A stretch of DNA of 64,000 bases from Okibacterium fritillariae (GCF_900167575.1 NZ_FUZP01000001.1:1674001-1738000); one strand, 5' to 3'; shown: positions 47,222 through 60,159, counted from the first letter of the stretch. Numbers and translations: made by a program. Notes: a model not told the origin generated them from the sequence alone.

Positions 47222-48676
47222 ATGACAAACACAACGACCGACAAGGCGCCCAAGCAGGTTGCGATCAATGACATCGGATCCGCTGATGACTTCCTCGCCG
47301 CGGTCGAAAAGACGCTGAAGTTCTTTAACGATGGCGACCTGATCGAGGGCACCGTCGTGAAGATCGACCGCGACGAGGTTCTCCTCGACGTCGGTTACAA
47401 GACCGAGGGTGTCATCCCTTCGCGCGAACTTTCTATCAAGCACGACGTCGACCCCTCCGAGGTCGTCAACGTCGGCGACTCCGTCGAAGCCCTCGTCCTC
47501 CAGAAGGAAGACAAAGAAGGCCGCCTCATCCTGTCCAAGAAGCGCGCTCAGTACGAGCGTGCCTGGGGCGACGTCGAGAAGATCAAGGACGCCGATGGCG
47601 TTGTCACGGGTTCGGTGATCGAGGTCGTCAAGGGTGGCCTCATCGTCGACATCGGACTCCGCGGCTTCCTCCCCGCCTCGCTCATCGAGCTGCGCCGTGT
47701 GCGCGACCTCACGCCCTACCTGGGCCAGGAGATCGAAGCGAAGATCCTCGAGCTCGACAAGAACCGCAACAACGTCGTCCTGTCGCGCCGCGCCCTGCTC
47801 GAGCAGACGCAGTCCGAGAGCCGCACCACGTTCCTCAACAACCTCCAGAAGGGACAGGTCCGCAAGGGCGTCGTCTCGTCGATCGTCAACTTCGGTGCGT
47901 TCGTCGATCTGGGTGGCGTCGACGGTCTGGTTCACGTCTCCGAGCTCAGCTGGAAGCACATCGAGCACGCCAGCGAGGTCGTCGAGGTCGGTCAGGAAGT
48001 CACCGTCGAGATCCTCGAGGTCGACCTCGAGCGCGAGCGCGTGTCGCTGTCGCTCAAGGCCACGCAGGAGGACCCGTGGCAGGTCTTCGCCCGCACCCAC
48101 GCAATCGGTCAGGTTGCCCCGGGTAAGGTCACGAAGCTCGTTCCGTTCGGTGCGTTCGTCCGCGTCGCCGATGGCATCGAGGGCCTCGTTCACATCTCCG
48201 AGCTCAGCGGCAAGCACGTCGAGCTGGCCGAGCAGGTCGTTTCGGTGGGCGACGAGGTCTTCGTCAAGGTCATCGACATCGACCTCGAGCGTCGCCGCAT
48301 CTCGCTGAGCCTCAAGCAGGCCAACGAGGGTGTCGACCCCGAGGGCACCGAGTTCGACCCGGCCCTCTACGGCATGCTCACCGAGTACGACGACCAGGGC
48401 AACTACAAGTACCCCGAGGGCTTCGACTCCGAGACCAACGAATGGCGCGAGGGCTTCGAAGCTCAGCGCGAGAAGTGGGAGCAGGACTACGCTGCCGCTC
48501 AGGCTCGTTGGGAAGCGCACAAGAAGCAGGTTGCTGCTGCCGCTGCCGAAGAGGCATCGAACGAGGGACAGGCTGCTGCCGGCTCCACGTTCTCGAGCGA
48601 GTCGGCCGGCGCCGGCACGCTTGCTGACGACGAGTCGCTCGCCGCTCTGCGCGAGAAGCTGTCCAGCAACTCCTAA
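47222..48676 (+). CDS. rpsA: 30S ribosomal protein S1
   Basis: RNA-binding ribosomal protein of 484 residues with four S1 domains, at about residues 35-105, 120-190, 210-280 and 295-365; the last two carry the full motif (VVSSIVNFGAFVDLGGVDGLVHVSEL, then VTKLVPFGAFVRVADGIEGL). The C-terminal 110 residues are a Glu/Ala/Gln-rich tail typical of actinobacterial S1. The ATG at 47222 gives MTNTTTDKAPKQ; GGAG at 47208-47211 is the ribosome binding site. It lies in the conserved polA-rpsA-coaE-uvrB neighbourhood. Confidence 0.97.
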   Translation: MTNTTTDKAPKQVAINDIGSADDFLAAVEKTLKFFNDGDLIEGTVVKIDRDEVLLDVGYKTEGVIPSRELSIKHDVDPSEVVNVGDSVEALVLQKEDKEGRLILSKKRAQYERAWGDVEKIKDADGVVTGSVIEVVKGGLIVDIGLRGFLPASLIELRRVRDLTPYLGQEIEAKILELDKNRNNVVLSRRALLEQTQSESRTTFLNNLQKGQVRKGVVSSIVNFGAFVDLGGVDGLVHVSELSWKHIEHASEVVEVGQEVTVEILEVDLERERVSLSLKATQEDPWQVFARTHAIGQVAPGKVTKLVPFGAFVRVADGIEGLVHISELSGKHVELAEQVVSVGDEVFVKVIDIDLERRRISLSLKQANEGVDPEGTEFDPALYGMLTEYDDQGNYKYPEGFDSETNEWREGFEAQREKWEQDYAAAQARWEAHKKQVAAAAAEEASNEGQAAAGSTFSSESAGAGTLADDESLAALREKLSSNS

Positions 48677-48716
48677 GCACCACAGCATCAACAGTTAGAC
48701 CGCCGCGAGGCACCGA

Positions 48717-48747
48717 GGGGCCGAATCCGACAGGGTTCGGCCCCTTT
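48717..48747 (+). terminator. Terminator of rpsA
   Basis: A 12-bp stem (48717-48728 with 48733-48744, one T-G pair) closes the loop GACA and is followed by TTT. Confidence 0.88.
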
Positions 48748-49037
48748 GGCGTTTCATGAGCACGGCAGTACTGAGAGTGGTGCCGCGGAGCCACTGGGTG
48801 CCACTGGGTGCCGCTGAGTGCCGAAGCCGCACACCCGGGCCGGAAAGGCACGGGCCGACAGGGCCACGCAGCTCGTGAAAGCGAGGCTACGTGCTTCCGC
48901 GCGAATCATCCTGCCGAAGTATCCTGTTGATATTTGGTATATCACTGAAACGCTAGTGCTGGAATTTCAGTTGAAGTTTCAGTCCGGCAGGCTCGACGTC
49001 TCGTGCGTCCCTGAGCCCTCGATCAGAAGAGGCATCC
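48748..49037. other. Intergenic region between rpsA terminator and tetR
   Basis: I see no convincing gene here. It holds a 10-nt tandem repeat (CCACTGGGTG at 48791 and 48801, a degenerate third copy at 48811) and, from about 48918 to 48985, a distinctly AT-richer stretch with several inverted repeats directly upstream of the TetR gene (separate entry). Short open frames on both strands have no ribosome binding site or recognisable product. Confidence 0.6.
48928..48983. promoter_or_regulatory. Inverted-repeat cluster, candidate operators of the TetR gene
   Basis: TGATAT-N5-ATATCA (48928-48944) is followed by ACTGAAAC (48944-48951), whose reverse complement GTTTCAGT is at 48976-48983; TTTCAGT also occurs at 48965-48971, 12 nt from the last copy. 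The cluster is 55-110 nt before the regulator start, as expected for autoregulation by a TetR dimer. Confidence 0.5.
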
Positions 49038-49697
49038 ATGTTTACAGAACCGCTGAACCACTACCTGCGCACCGAGGTCAAGTCCATCAACGATCTGCGC
49101 ATCAGCCCGCGTCAGGAGCGCAGCAGGCGCACGCTCGATGTCATTCTCGACACGACAGCTGCGGTTGTGGCCGCTGACGGCTTCACCGCCGTGACGACGG
49201 CGGACATCGCCGAGCGCGCCGGCATCGCCATCGGAACGTTCTATCGCTTCTACCCCGACCGCGAGGCGCTCCTCGCCGCGCTCCGCAACCGCACCTACAC
49301 GACGTACCTCGAACTCCTCATCAGCGCTTTCGAGCGCAAGACGCCCCGCACCTGGAAACAGGCGGTGACCACCATGATCGAGGTCAACATCGAGTGCTAC
49401 CGCACCATCCCCGCATTCGCCATCGTGCACCTGTCCCTCTTGGCGGCCGACTCCGACGAACGGCAAGCGCATCTGCGCCGAGCCTCGCTCTACCTCGACG
49501 CCATCGTCGAATCGCTCGCCGAGTTCGGGCTGCCGTCCTCCAAGGCGTGGCGCACGCGTCTCGAAGTCGCGCTCGAACAGGCCTCCGCACTGACGTCGCT
49601 CGCATTCCTCCGCGATCCCGATGGCGATCGCCGAATCCTGGCCGAAGCCCGACGGCTCCCGATCGACTATCTCCAGGAGTTCGCGTCGACGCTCTGA
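49038..49697 (+). CDS. TetR/AcrR family transcriptional regulator
   Basis: A 219-residue repressor. The N-terminal helix-turn-helix is at about residues 28-74: RRTLDVILDTTAAVVAADGF, TTADIAERAGIAIGTFYRFYPDREAL, the family pattern. The C-terminal all-helical ligand domain is not close to any subclass I recognise. AGAAGAGG precedes the ATG by 7 nt. No efflux pump or enzyme gene is beside it; the next gene coaE has its own promoter, so the target is either itself or elsewhere. Confidence 0.9.
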   Translation: MFTEPLNHYLRTEVKSINDLRISPRQERSRRTLDVILDTTAAVVAADGFTAVTTADIAERAGIAIGTFYRFYPDREALLAALRNRTYTTYLELLISAFERKTPRTWKQAVTTMIEVNIECYRTIPAFAIVHLSLLAADSDERQAHLRRASLYLDAIVESLAEFGLPSSKAWRTRLEVALEQASALTSLAFLRDPDGDRRILAEARRLPIDYLQEFASTL

Positions 49698-49707
49698 TCG
49701 GCAGCGC

Positions 49708-49713
49708 TACGCT
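49708..49713 (+). promoter_or_regulatory. -10 box of a leaderless coaE transcript
   Basis: TACGCT ends 6 nt before the GTG at 49720 in a 22-nt gap after tetR. GTCGAC 17 nt upstream is only a poor -35. Confidence 0.5.
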
Positions 49714-49719
49714 GGTCAG

Positions 49720-50349
49720 GTGAAACTCGTCGGACTCACGGGCGGAATCGCCTCCGGAAAATCCACTGTCTCTCGCCGTCTCGAAGAGCGCGGCGCCGTC
49801 CACATCGATGCCGATCTCCTGGCCCGTGAAGTTGTCGAGCCGGGCACTCCCGCTCTCGCCGAGATCCAGAAGCGCTTCGGTGACGGGGTCATCAGCCCTG
49901 ACGGCCGTCTCGACCGTGCGGCGCTCGGTTCCATTGTCTTCGCCGACCCCGAGGCACTGTCGGCTTTGAACGGCATCGTCCATCCGGCTGTTCGGCAACG
50001 CACGGGTGAATTGATCGCCGAGGCGGGGGAGCGAGACCCAGACGCGATCGTGGTCTACAACGTGCCCCTGCTCGTGGAGGCGCAGGTGCCACATCCATTC
50101 GATCTGATTGTGGTCACGCATGCGCCGCGCGATGTGCGAATCGACCGGCTCGTGCGATTGCGGGGCAGTTCCGAGCAGGATGCACGTCGGCGGGTCGATG
50201 CGCAGGCCTCCGACGAAGAGCGGCTGGCTCGTGCCGACATTGTCATCGATACGGCGGGTTCGATCGCCCACACCGTGCAGCAGGCGGATGTCTTGGCCGA
50301 CAAGCTCGGTCTCCCACAACGTGATCGAGGCTCGGTCTCTGCGCCCTGA
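49720..50349 (+). CDS. coaE: Dephospho-CoA kinase
   Basis: Phosphorylates dephospho-CoA, the last step of coenzyme A synthesis. The 209-residue P-loop kinase has LTGGIASGKST at about residues 6-16, then HIDADLLAREVV and the LID-like segment with the conserved arginines (RIDRLVRLRGSSEQDARRR). The C-terminal GrpB-like domain found in mycobacterial CoaE is absent. GTG at 49720 is the predicted leaderless start. 128 nt separate it from uvrB. Confidence 0.95.
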   Translation: MKLVGLTGGIASGKSTVSRRLEERGAVHIDADLLAREVVEPGTPALAEIQKRFGDGVISPDGRLDRAALGSIVFADPEALSALNGIVHPAVRQRTGELIAEAGERDPDAIVVYNVPLLVEAQVPHPFDLIVVTHAPRDVRIDRLVRLRGSSEQDARRRVDAQASDEERLARADIVIDTAGSIAHTVQQADVLADKLGLPQRDRGSVSAP

Positions 50350-50432
50350 CGGGGGTGACGCAGACGCGAGGCTCTCCACCGGGGCCATCCCACCTTCTGC
50401 CGCGGAGTCAGAACACCTCACGACCGCCCTCG

Positions 50433-50448
50433 GCGAACATCCGTACGA
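50433..50448. promoter_or_regulatory. Candidate LexA (SOS) box of uvrB
   Basis: GCGAACATCCGTACGA matches the actinobacterial LexA consensus TCGAAC-N4-GTTCGA at 10 of 12 fixed positions. It ends 17 nt before the -10 box of uvrB, so it covers the -35 region. Confidence 0.55.
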
Positions 50449-50465
50449 ATGTCGGTGGCGCTCTT

Positions 50466-50471
50466 TAGACT
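50466..50471 (+). promoter_or_regulatory. -10 box of a leaderless uvrB transcript
   Basis: TAGACT ends 6 nt before the ATG at 50478. There is no ribosome binding site in the gap. Confidence 0.55.
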
Positions 50472-50477
50472 TGAGTC

Positions 50478-52541
50478 ATGCAACCTACGCGCGCCGTGCG
50501 GCCTTTCGAGGTCATCAGTGAATACACCCCGAGTGGCGATCAGCCCAAGGCGATCGCCGAGCTGGCCGGGCGCGTCAACGCGGGTGAAACCGATGTAGTG
50601 CTGCTGGGTGCCACGGGAACGGGCAAGTCGGCCACAACGGCCTGGCTCATCGAAGCCGTCCAGCGGCCCACCCTGGTTCTGGCGCACAACAAGACGCTGG
50701 CCGCACAGCTCGCAAACGAGTTCCGCGAGCTGTTGCCCAACAACGCCGTCGAGTACTTCGTGTCCTATTACGACTACTACCAGCCTGAGGCGTATGTGCC
50801 GCAGACCGACACCTTCATCGAGAAGGACTCGTCGATCAACGCCGAGGTCGAGCGTTTGCGCCACTCGACGACAAACTCGTTGCTTAGCCGCCGCGATGTC
50901 ATCGTCGTGTCGACCGTGTCGTGCATCTACGGCCTCGGCGCGCCGCAAGAATATTTGAACGCGATGATCGCCCTGCAGGTGGGCATGCGTGTCGACCGCG
51001 ACTGGCTGATCCGCAAGTTCGTCTCGATGCAATACCAGCGCAACGACATCGACTTCTCGCGCGGGCACTTCCGTGTGCGGGGCGACACCATCGAGATCAT
51101 CCCGATGTACGAAGAGCTCGCCATCCGCATCGAGATGTTCGGCGACGAGATCGAGGCCCTCTACACGCTTCACCCACTCACGGGTGACGTGGTGCAGAAG
51201 ATGGATTCGGTGTCGGTATTCCCGGGTTCGCACTATGTGGCAAGCACCGACGTGATGCAGCGCGCGATCGGCACGATCCAGGAGGAGCTCGAAGAGCGCC
51301 TCGCCGATATGGAGCGGCAGGGCAAGCTGCTCGAGGCGCAGCGGCTGCGCATGCGCACCACCTTCGACCTCGAGATGATGCAGCAGATCGGCTTCTGCTC
51401 GGGCATCGAGAACTACTCGCGCCACATCGACGCGCGAGCCCCGGGCGAGGCACCGCATTGCCTCCTGGACTTCTTCCCCGACGACTTCCTCGTCGTCATC
51501 GACGAGTCGCACGTCACCGTGCCTCAGATCGGCGCGATGTATGAGGGCGACTCTTCGCGCAAGCGCACCCTCGTCGAGCACGGCTTCCGTCTTCCGAGCG
51601 CGCTCGACAACCGCCCATTGAAGTGGAACGAGTTCAAAGACCGCGTCGGCCAGACCGTCTACCTGTCGGCAACGCCCGGCAAATACGAGATGGGCATCGC
51701 CGATGGCGTGGTCGAACAGATCATCCGCCCGACGGGTCTCGTCGACCCGCAGATCGTCGTGAAGCCGTCCAAGGGTCAGGTCGACGACCTGCTCGAGGAA
51801 ATCCGCGCGCGCACCGAGCGCGACGAGCGCATCCTGGTCACCACGCTGACGAAGAAGATGGCCGAAGAGCTCACCGACTACTTCACCGAGGCGGGTGTGC
51901 GCGTGCGCTACCTGCACTCGGATGTCGACACCCTCCGTCGCGTCGAATTGCTCACCGAGTTGCGAGCCGGCGTCTACGACGTGCTCGTAGGCATCAACCT
52001 CCTCCGAGAGGGTCTCGACCTCCCCGAGGTGTCCCTCGTCGCAATCCTCGACGCCGACAAGGAGGGCTTCCTGCGCTCGTCGACGTCGCTCATCCAGACC
52101 ATCGGGCGCGCGGCCCGAAACGTCTCGGGCGAGGTGCACATGTACGCCGATCGCATCACCGACAGCATGAAGCGCGCCATCGAAGAGACCGATCGCCGCC
52201 GCGAGAAGCAGGTCGCTTACAACACCGAACACGGCATCGACCCGCAGCCCCTGCGCAAGAAGATCGCCGACATCACCGAGGCGCTCGCACGCGAGGGCGC
52301 CGACACGGCCAAACTCCTCGCCTCACGCGACGGCAAGAAGAAGGCGCCGACGCCCAACCTCCGTCGCCAGGGCATTGCGGCAGAGGGTGCCGACCAGATC
52401 GAGGCGCTGATCGCCGACCTGAACGGTCAGATGCTGGCTGCGGCCGCCGAGCTGAAGTTCGAGCTGGCGGGGCGCCTGCGCGACGAGGTCCAGGACTTGA
52501 AGAAAGACCTGCGGCAGATGGAGAAGGCCGGGCACCTCTAG
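50478..52541 (+). CDS. uvrB: Excinuclease ABC subunit B
   Basis: Helicase-like damage-verification subunit of nucleotide excision repair. The 687 residues show Walker [11 protein letters not shown] at about 38-47, the beta-hairpin region [20 protein letters not shown] that probes DNA, the DEAD-type box VIDESHVT, the helicase motif VI region QTIGRAARN, and the C-terminal UVR domain (about 645-685) that contacts UvrC. uvrA and uvrC follow in the same direction; uvrA has its own promoter. Confidence 0.98.
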   Translation: MQPTRAVRPFEVISEYTPSGDQPKAIAELAGRVNAGETDVVLLGATGTGKSATTAWLIEAVQRPTLVLAHNKTLAAQLANEFRELLPNNAVEYFVSYYDYYQPEAYVPQTDTFIEKDSSINAEVERLRHSTTNSLLSRRDVIVVSTVSCIYGLGAPQEYLNAMIALQVGMRVDRDWLIRKFVSMQYQRNDIDFSRGHFRVRGDTIEIIPMYEELAIRIEMFGDEIEALYTLHPLTGDVVQKMDSVSVFPGSHYVASTDVMQRAIGTIQEELEERLADMERQGKLLEAQRLRMRTTFDLEMMQQIGFCSGIENYSRHIDARAPGEAPHCLLDFFPDDFLVVIDESHVTVPQIGAMYEGDSSRKRTLVEHGFRLPSALDNRPLKWNEFKDRVGQTVYLSATPGKYEMGIADGVVEQIIRPTGLVDPQIVVKPSKGQVDDLLEEIRARTERDERILVTTLTKKMAEELTDYFTEAGVRVRYLHSDVDTLRRVELLTELRAGVYDVLVGINLLREGLDLPEVSLVAILDADKEGFLRSSTSLIQTIGRAARNVSGEVHMYADRITDSMKRAIEETDRRREKQVAYNTEHGIDPQPLRKKIADITEALAREGADTAKLLASRDGKKKAPTPNLRRQGIAAEGADQIEALIADLNGQMLAAAAELKFELAGRLRDEVQDLKKDLRQMEKAGHL

Positions 52542-52583
52542 GCGTCACGCGGCGCCGAAACGCAAGGCCCACGCATCCCGAAC

Positions 52584-52598
52584 ACCACTGTCAGTGGT
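52584..52598. promoter_or_regulatory. 15-nt palindrome at the uvrA promoter
   Basis: ACCACTG-T-CAGTGGT is a perfect inverted repeat ending 6 nt before the -10 box, that is over the -35 region. It is not a LexA box. It could be an operator or the end of a hairpin following uvrB. Confidence 0.45.
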
Positions 52599-52604
52599 TC
52601 ACCG

Positions 52605-52610
52605 TACTAT
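52605..52610 (+). promoter_or_regulatory. -10 box of uvrA
   Basis: TACTAT ends 6 nt before the GTG at 52617. The gap reads CAAGGA, which could also be a ribosome binding site for a longer transcript reading through from uvrB. Confidence 0.5.
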
Positions 52611-52616
52611 CAAGGA

Positions 52617-55508
<2,892 letters not shown>

Positions 55509-55510
55509 CG

Positions 55511-57397
55511 GTGGCAGATCCCCTCAGCTACCGCCCCAAAGCGGGAGAGATCCCCACCCAGCCCGGCGTCTATCGTTTCAAGAACGACGCCGGGCGGGTG
55601 CTGTATGTCGGCAAGGCCAAGAACCTTCGCGCGCGCCTGAGCAACTACTTCGCGCCCCTGCATTCGCTGCACGAGCGCACGCGGCGCATGGTCACGAGCG
55701 CCAGCGGGGTGGACTGGACGGTCGTCGGCAGCGATATCGAGGCCCTTCAACTCGAATACACGTGGATCAAAGAATTCGACCCGCCGTTCAACGTCAAATT
55801 CCGCGACGACAAGACCTACCCGTTCATGGCGATCACGCTGGCCGACGAAGCACCCCGCGTGCTCGTCACCCGCAACCCCAAGATCCGGGGCGCGAAGTAC
55901 TTCGGTCCCTACCCGAAGATCTGGGCCGTGCACGACACCATCGATCTGATGATCAAAGCGTTCCCCATCCGCACATGCAGCGACTCGAGCTACAAACTGG
56001 CCATGCAAACGGGCCGCCCCTGCTTCCCGGGGCAGATCGGTCGATGCGGCGGGCCGTGCTCGGGCAAGGTCACCATCGCCGAGCATCGCGCCATGGTCGA
56101 CGACTTCGTCAGCTTCATGACCGGCAACGACCGCCGTTTCGTCACCGAGGCGACCCGCAAGATGAAAGAGGCGGCCGCCGCCCAAGACTATGAGGCCGCG
56201 GCGAAATACCGCGACCGACTGCTCGCCCTCGAAGCCGTCCTCGCCAAGAGTGCCGTCGTCCTCTCCGATAACGTCGATGCGGACCTCTTCGGCATCGAAC
56301 ACGACGAACTCACCGCCGCCGTGCAGCAATTCGTCGTGCGTGGCGGGCGCATCCGCGGTGTCCGCTCCTGGACCGTCGACAAAGAGCTCGACCTCGACGA
56401 GAGCGACCTCGTCGAAGCCATCCTGCAGCGGGTGTATGACGCCGCCAGCGGCACCGATGTGCCCAAAGAGATCATCGTTCCCGAGCTGCCCGACGACACG
56501 ACCGAACTCGAAGCGTGGCTCACCGCCCGCCGCGGCAAGGGATCCGTGCGCCTGAAAACAGCCCAGCGCGGCGAAAAGGCCGCGCTCATGCAGACCGCGC
56601 AGATGAACGCCAAGAACGCGCAGATGCTCTACAAGACCAGACGCAGCGCCGACTTCGTTGCCCGGTCACAGGCAATGTCCGACATCCAGGAAGCCCTCGG
56701 CATGGAGGAAGCCCCCCTGCGCATGGAGTGCTACGACGTGTCCCACCTCGGCGGCACCAACATCGTCGCCTCCATGGTCGTGTTCGAAGACGGGCTGCCG
56801 CGCAAAGATCAATACCGCCGGTTCAGCATCGCCGACTCGACCGACGACACGGAGTCCATCTACCAAGTCCTCACGCGCCGCCTCGCCTACCTCCGAGAAG
56901 ACGAAGCGGAGAGCGCGACCGAGGTCGACCCCCTCGAGCAGGTCACCAAGCCGAAGAAATTCGCCTACCCGCCTCAGCTGCTGATCGTCGACGGCGGTGT
57001 GCCCCAGGTGCAAGCCGCACGCCGCGCACTCGAAGAATCGGGCCGCACCGACATCCAGCTCGCCGGCATCGCGAAGCGGCTCGAAGAAGTGTGGTTGCCG
57101 GATAGCGACTACCCCGTCATCTTGCCCCGCAACAGCGAAGCCCTATTCCTCATCCAGCGCATCCGTGACGAGGCCCACCGGTTCGCCATCAGCTACCAGC
57201 GTGCAAAACGCAAGAAAGACATCGGCTCGGTTCTCAACGACATCCCGGGTCTCGGCCCCAGCCGCATCAAGGTGCTGCTCAAGCACTTCGGGTCGGTGGC
57301 CCGGCTCAAAGTCGCCACGCCCGAAGAGATCGCCGAGGTGAAGGGTGTCGGACCCCAGTTGTCGGCGACCATCCACGAGCGTCTCCACAGTCGATAG
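55511..57397 (+). CDS. uvrC: Excinuclease ABC subunit C
   Basis: Dual endonuclease that cuts on both sides of the lesion. The 628 residues contain the N-terminal GIY-YIG nuclease ([20 protein letters not shown]), a Cys-containing middle region ([13 protein letters not shown]), the UVR domain at about 210-245 that binds UvrB, the RNase H-like second nuclease ([20 protein letters not shown] with catalytic Asp, and [11 protein letters not shown]) and a C-terminal pair of helix-hairpin-helix motifs ([14 protein letters not shown]). GTG at 55511 couples it to uvrA. Confidence 0.97.
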   Translation: MADPLSYRPKAGEIPTQPGVYRFKNDAGRVLYVGKAKNLRARLSNYFAPLHSLHERTRRMVTSASGVDWTVVGSDIEALQLEYTWIKEFDPPFNVKFRDDKTYPFMAITLADEAPRVLVTRNPKIRGAKYFGPYPKIWAVHDTIDLMIKAFPIRTCSDSSYKLAMQTGRPCFPGQIGRCGGPCSGKVTIAEHRAMVDDFVSFMTGNDRRFVTEATRKMKEAAAAQDYEAAAKYRDRLLALEAVLAKSAVVLSDNVDADLFGIEHDELTAAVQQFVVRGGRIRGVRSWTVDKELDLDESDLVEAILQRVYDAASGTDVPKEIIVPELPDDTTELEAWLTARRGKGSVRLKTAQRGEKAALMQTAQMNAKNAQMLYKTRRSADFVARSQAMSDIQEALGMEEAPLRMECYDVSHLGGTNIVASMVVFEDGLPRKDQYRRFSIADSTDDTESIYQVLTRRLAYLREDEAESATEVDPLEQVTKPKKFAYPPQLLIVDGGVPQVQAARRALEESGRTDIQLAGIAKRLEEVWLPDSDYPVILPRNSEALFLIQRIRDEAHRFAISYQRAKRKKDIGSVLNDIPGLGPSRIKVLLKHFGSVARLKVATPEEIAEVKGVGPQLSATIHERLHSR

Positions 57398-57439
57398 GCT
57401 TGACCGAACGACGATCGACACGAATCGAGAGCGCCACGC

Positions 57440-58321
57440 ATGAGCACGGATGAAACAACGCCCCAGCAGGAAGTCCTCATCGTCACCGGGATGTCGGGGG
57501 CCGGGCGATCCACGGTCGCGAACGCGCTCGAAGACCACGGCTGGTATGTCGTCGACAACCTGCCCCCGCAGATGCTCCGTCCCCTCGTCGACCTCGCCGA
57601 ACGTGCCGAGGGTGCGCTGCCCAAGATCGCCGCGGTCGTCGACGTGCGGGGCCGTGACTTCTTCACCGACCTGCGCTCGATGATCCAAACGCTGCGCGAA
57701 GGCACTCAGGTGCGCGTCGTCTTCCTCGACTCCACCGATGCCGCGCTCGTCCGCCGATTCGAAGCGGTCCGCCGACCGCACCCGCTTCAAGGCCGCGGCA
57801 CCATCCTCGACGGGGTCACACTCGAGCGATCACGGCTCGCGACCATCCGCGAATCGAGCGATGTCGTGATCGACACGTCCGAGCTCAACATCCACCAACT
57901 GGCGAACATCATCGCCGATATGTTCGCCGAAGCGGGCAGACCCGGCGTTCAACTGACGGTCATGAGCTTCGGTTTCAAATACGGCATTCCGACCGACGCC
58001 GACACCGTTGCCGACGCTCGATTCCTCCCCAACCCGTTCTGGGTGCCAGAATTGCGATCGCACACCGGTCTCGATCAGAGCGTCAGCGACTACGTACTCT
58101 CCCAGGATGGTGCGGAAGAATTCATCGACGCCTACGCCGCGGCCCTCGCGCCCGTTCTCGCCGGATACCAGCGTGAGAACAAGCGCCACGCGACCTTCGC
58201 CATCGGGTGCACCGGCGGCAAACACCGCTCCGTAGCGATCACCGAACGGCTCGCCGAAAAGATCCGCGAAATCCCGGGCGTCGACGTCACCACCAAACAT
58301 CGAGACCTCGGGCGCGAATAG
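57440..58321 (+). CDS. rapZ: RNase adapter protein RapZ
   Basis: Nucleotide-binding protein of 293 residues. In enterobacteria RapZ controls glucosamine-6-phosphate synthase through small RNAs; the role in actinobacteria is not settled. The Walker A motif is GMSGAGRST at residues 17-25 with Arg in place of the usual Lys, and the Walker B-like segment VVDNLP follows. The C-terminal domain has the conserved FGFKYGIP and [16 protein letters not shown] box overlaps the uvrC stop, about 40 nt upstream, and may be an extra promoter. whiA follows after 46 nt; the usual yvcK between them is missing. Confidence 0.92.
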   Translation: MSTDETTPQQEVLIVTGMSGAGRSTVANALEDHGWYVVDNLPPQMLRPLVDLAERAEGALPKIAAVVDVRGRDFFTDLRSMIQTLREGTQVRVVFLDSTDAALVRRFEAVRRPHPLQGRGTILDGVTLERSRLATIRESSDVVIDTSELNIHQLANIIADMFAEAGRPGVQLTVMSFGFKYGIPTDADTVADARFLPNPFWVPELRSHTGLDQSVSDYVLSQDGAEEFIDAYAAALAPVLAGYQRENKRHATFAIGCTGGKHRSVAITERLAEKIREIPGVDVTTKHRDLGRE

Positions 58322-58367
58322 CCGCGACCCGAGGCTCCGCACCACAAACGAAAGACGACGAACAACA

Positions 58368-59360
58368 ATGGCATCACGACTGGCACTGAGCGCTGAGGTC
58401 AAAGAAGAGCTGACACGCATCCACGAAACGCGCGCGGCCGCCCGAGCCGCCGAACTCACCTCATTGCTCCGCTTCAGCGGTGGCCTGCATGTGATCTCGG
58501 GACGCATCGCCCTCGAATCCGAACTCGACTCACCGCACCTCGCCCGCCGTGTGCGCCGCGATCTGGCCGAGGTCTACGGTGTGCGCAGCGAAGTGTCGCT
58601 CATTCCCGCCTCCGGCTCACGCCGCACCGACTACTACCTCGTGCGCGTCATGGACGGCGGAGAAACCCTCGCCCGCCAGACCGGCCTGCTCGACGCGCGC
58701 CGTCGCCCCGTCCGCGGCCTCCCCAACAAGCTCACCACCGGTTCGCGCGAAGACCTCGCTGCCATCTGGCGCGGGGCCTTCCTCGCCGCCGGCACTCTGA
58801 CCGACCCCGGTCGCTCCGCAGCCATCGAGGTCATCTGCCCGGGCAACGAAACCGCGATGGCCCTCGTCGGTGCCGCTGGCCGCCTCGGCATCTCCGCCAA
58901 GGCGCGCGAAGTCCGTGGCGTTCACCGCGTCGTCATCCGCGACGGCGAAGCGATCTCGGCGATGCTGATCGCCATGGGTGCCGTCGGCACCGTGCAGGCC
59001 TGGGACGAGCTGCGCCAACGCCGCGAGGTGCGTGCCACGGCCAACCGTCTGGTCAACTTCGACGACGCCAACCTGCGTCGCTCCGCCCAAGCGGCCGTCG
59101 CCGCATGCTCACGCGTCGAACGCGCCATGGAGATCCTCGCCGACGAAATGCCCGAGCATCTGCGCTACGCCGGTGAGCTGCGCCTCAGCCACCGCGAGGC
59201 CAGTCTCGACGAACTGGGCCACCACGCCGACCCCGTCATGACGAAAGACGCCATCGCCGGCCGCATCCGCCGCCTGCTCGCCATGGCCGACAAGAAGGCC
59301 TCCGACCTGGGCATCCCGGGCACCGACGCCAACCTCCCGTCCGACCTAGACGAGGTGTGA
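58368..59360 (+). CDS. whiA: Sporulation/cell-division regulator WhiA
   Basis: DNA-binding protein of 330 residues found throughout Gram-positive bacteria. Residues about 20-200 form a LAGLIDADG-like domain without nuclease residues ([15 protein letters not shown], then [15 protein letters not shown]), and the C-terminal part is a helix-turn-helix ([34 protein letters not shown] in outline; core REASLDELG). In Streptomyces it works with WhiB at division promoters; in non-sporulating relatives it influences division. ATG at 58368 with GAAAGACG upstream. Confidence 0.95.
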   Translation: MASRLALSAEVKEELTRIHETRAAARAAELTSLLRFSGGLHVISGRIALESELDSPHLARRVRRDLAEVYGVRSEVSLIPASGSRRTDYYLVRVMDGGETLARQTGLLDARRRPVRGLPNKLTTGSREDLAAIWRGAFLAAGTLTDPGRSAAIEVICPGNETAMALVGAAGRLGISAKAREVRGVHRVVIRDGEAISAMLIAMGAVGTVQAWDELRQRREVRATANRLVNFDDANLRRSAQAAVAACSRVERAMEILADEMPEHLRYAGELRLSHREASLDELGHHADPVMTKDAIAGRIRRLLAMADKKASDLGIPGTDANLPSDLDEV

Positions 59361-59410
59361 CAGACCTGTCAATCCGGGAAGTTTCCGAGAGCGGGCTGTG
59401 TTCCCGTAGA

Positions 59411-59416
59411 TAGACT
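59411..59416 (+). promoter_or_regulatory. Candidate -10 box of sodA
   Basis: TAGACT in the 166-nt gap between whiA and sodA. It gives a leader of about 105 nt. CGGGAA (59375-59380) and TTCCCG (59401-59406) form an inverted repeat just upstream that could bind a regulator. No clear terminator of whiA is seen. Confidence 0.4.
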
Positions 59417-59526
59417 GGAAGCCTCCCGAAACCGAGCAAATGACGTCGTTCGGCGTCGCCAGCACGGGGTCGGGCACACCCGCAGAACCGCAGAAACGCG
59501 GGAGCGGACACGATAGGAGAGAAGAA

Positions 59527-60153
59527 ATGGCAGAATACACACTTCCCGAGCTGTCCTATGACTACGGCGCACTCGCGCCCGCCATCAGCGGCCAGATCAT
59601 GGAGCTGCACCACTCCAAGCACCACCAGACCTACGTCACCGGCGCCAACACCGCCATCCAGCAGCTGGCCGAGGCCCGCGATTCGGGCAATCTCGCCAAC
59701 ATCAACAAGCTGGAGAAGGACTTGGCCTTCAACCTCGGCGGCCACGTCAACCACTCCGTCTTCTGGACCAACATGTCCCCGAACGGTGGCGACAAGCCCG
59801 TCGGCGAGTTGGCCAGTGCGATCGACGACCACTTCGGCTCGTTCGACAAGTTCCAGGCGCACTTCACCGCCGCCGCACTCGGCGTGCAGGGGTCCGGCTG
59901 GGCTGCCCTCCTCTGGGACTCGATCGGCCAGCGCCTCATCATTAGCCAGTTCTTCGACCAGCAGTCGAACTTCCCGGTCGGCACCGTTCCGGTCCTGCTC
60001 CTCGACGTCTGGGAGCACGCCTACTACCTCGACTACAAGAACGTCCGCGCCGACTACGTGAAGGCGTTCTGGAACATCGTCGATTGGTCCAATGTTCAGG
60101 CACGCTTCGACGCGGCCCGCACGAAGACCGAAGGCCTGCTGGTACTGTCATAG
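59527..60153 (+). CDS. sodA: Superoxide dismutase (Fe/Mn)
   Basis: Converts superoxide to hydrogen peroxide and oxygen. The 208 residues contain all four metal ligands: His in [11 protein letters not shown], His in [10 protein letters not shown], and Asp and His in [11 protein letters not shown]. The sequence type is Fe/Mn; which metal is used cannot be told with certainty. No signal peptide, so cytoplasmic. The ATG has AGGAGAG at 59515-59521. An in-frame ATG at 59440 would add residues without similarity. Confidence 0.97.
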   Translation: MAEYTLPELSYDYGALAPAISGQIMELHHSKHHQTYVTGANTAIQQLAEARDSGNLANINKLEKDLAFNLGGHVNHSVFWTNMSPNGGDKPVGELASAIDDHFGSFDKFQAHFTAAALGVQGSGWAALLWDSIGQRLIISQFFDQQSNFPVGTVPVLLLDVWEHAYYLDYKNVRADYVKAFWNIVDWSNVQARFDAARTKTEGLLVLS

Positions 60154-60159
60154 CAGGCG

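Noticed and set aside
52570-52605. A LexA box at uvrA
   Set aside because: GAAC and GTTC half-sites occur, but their spacing does not fit TCGAAC-N4-GTTCGA.
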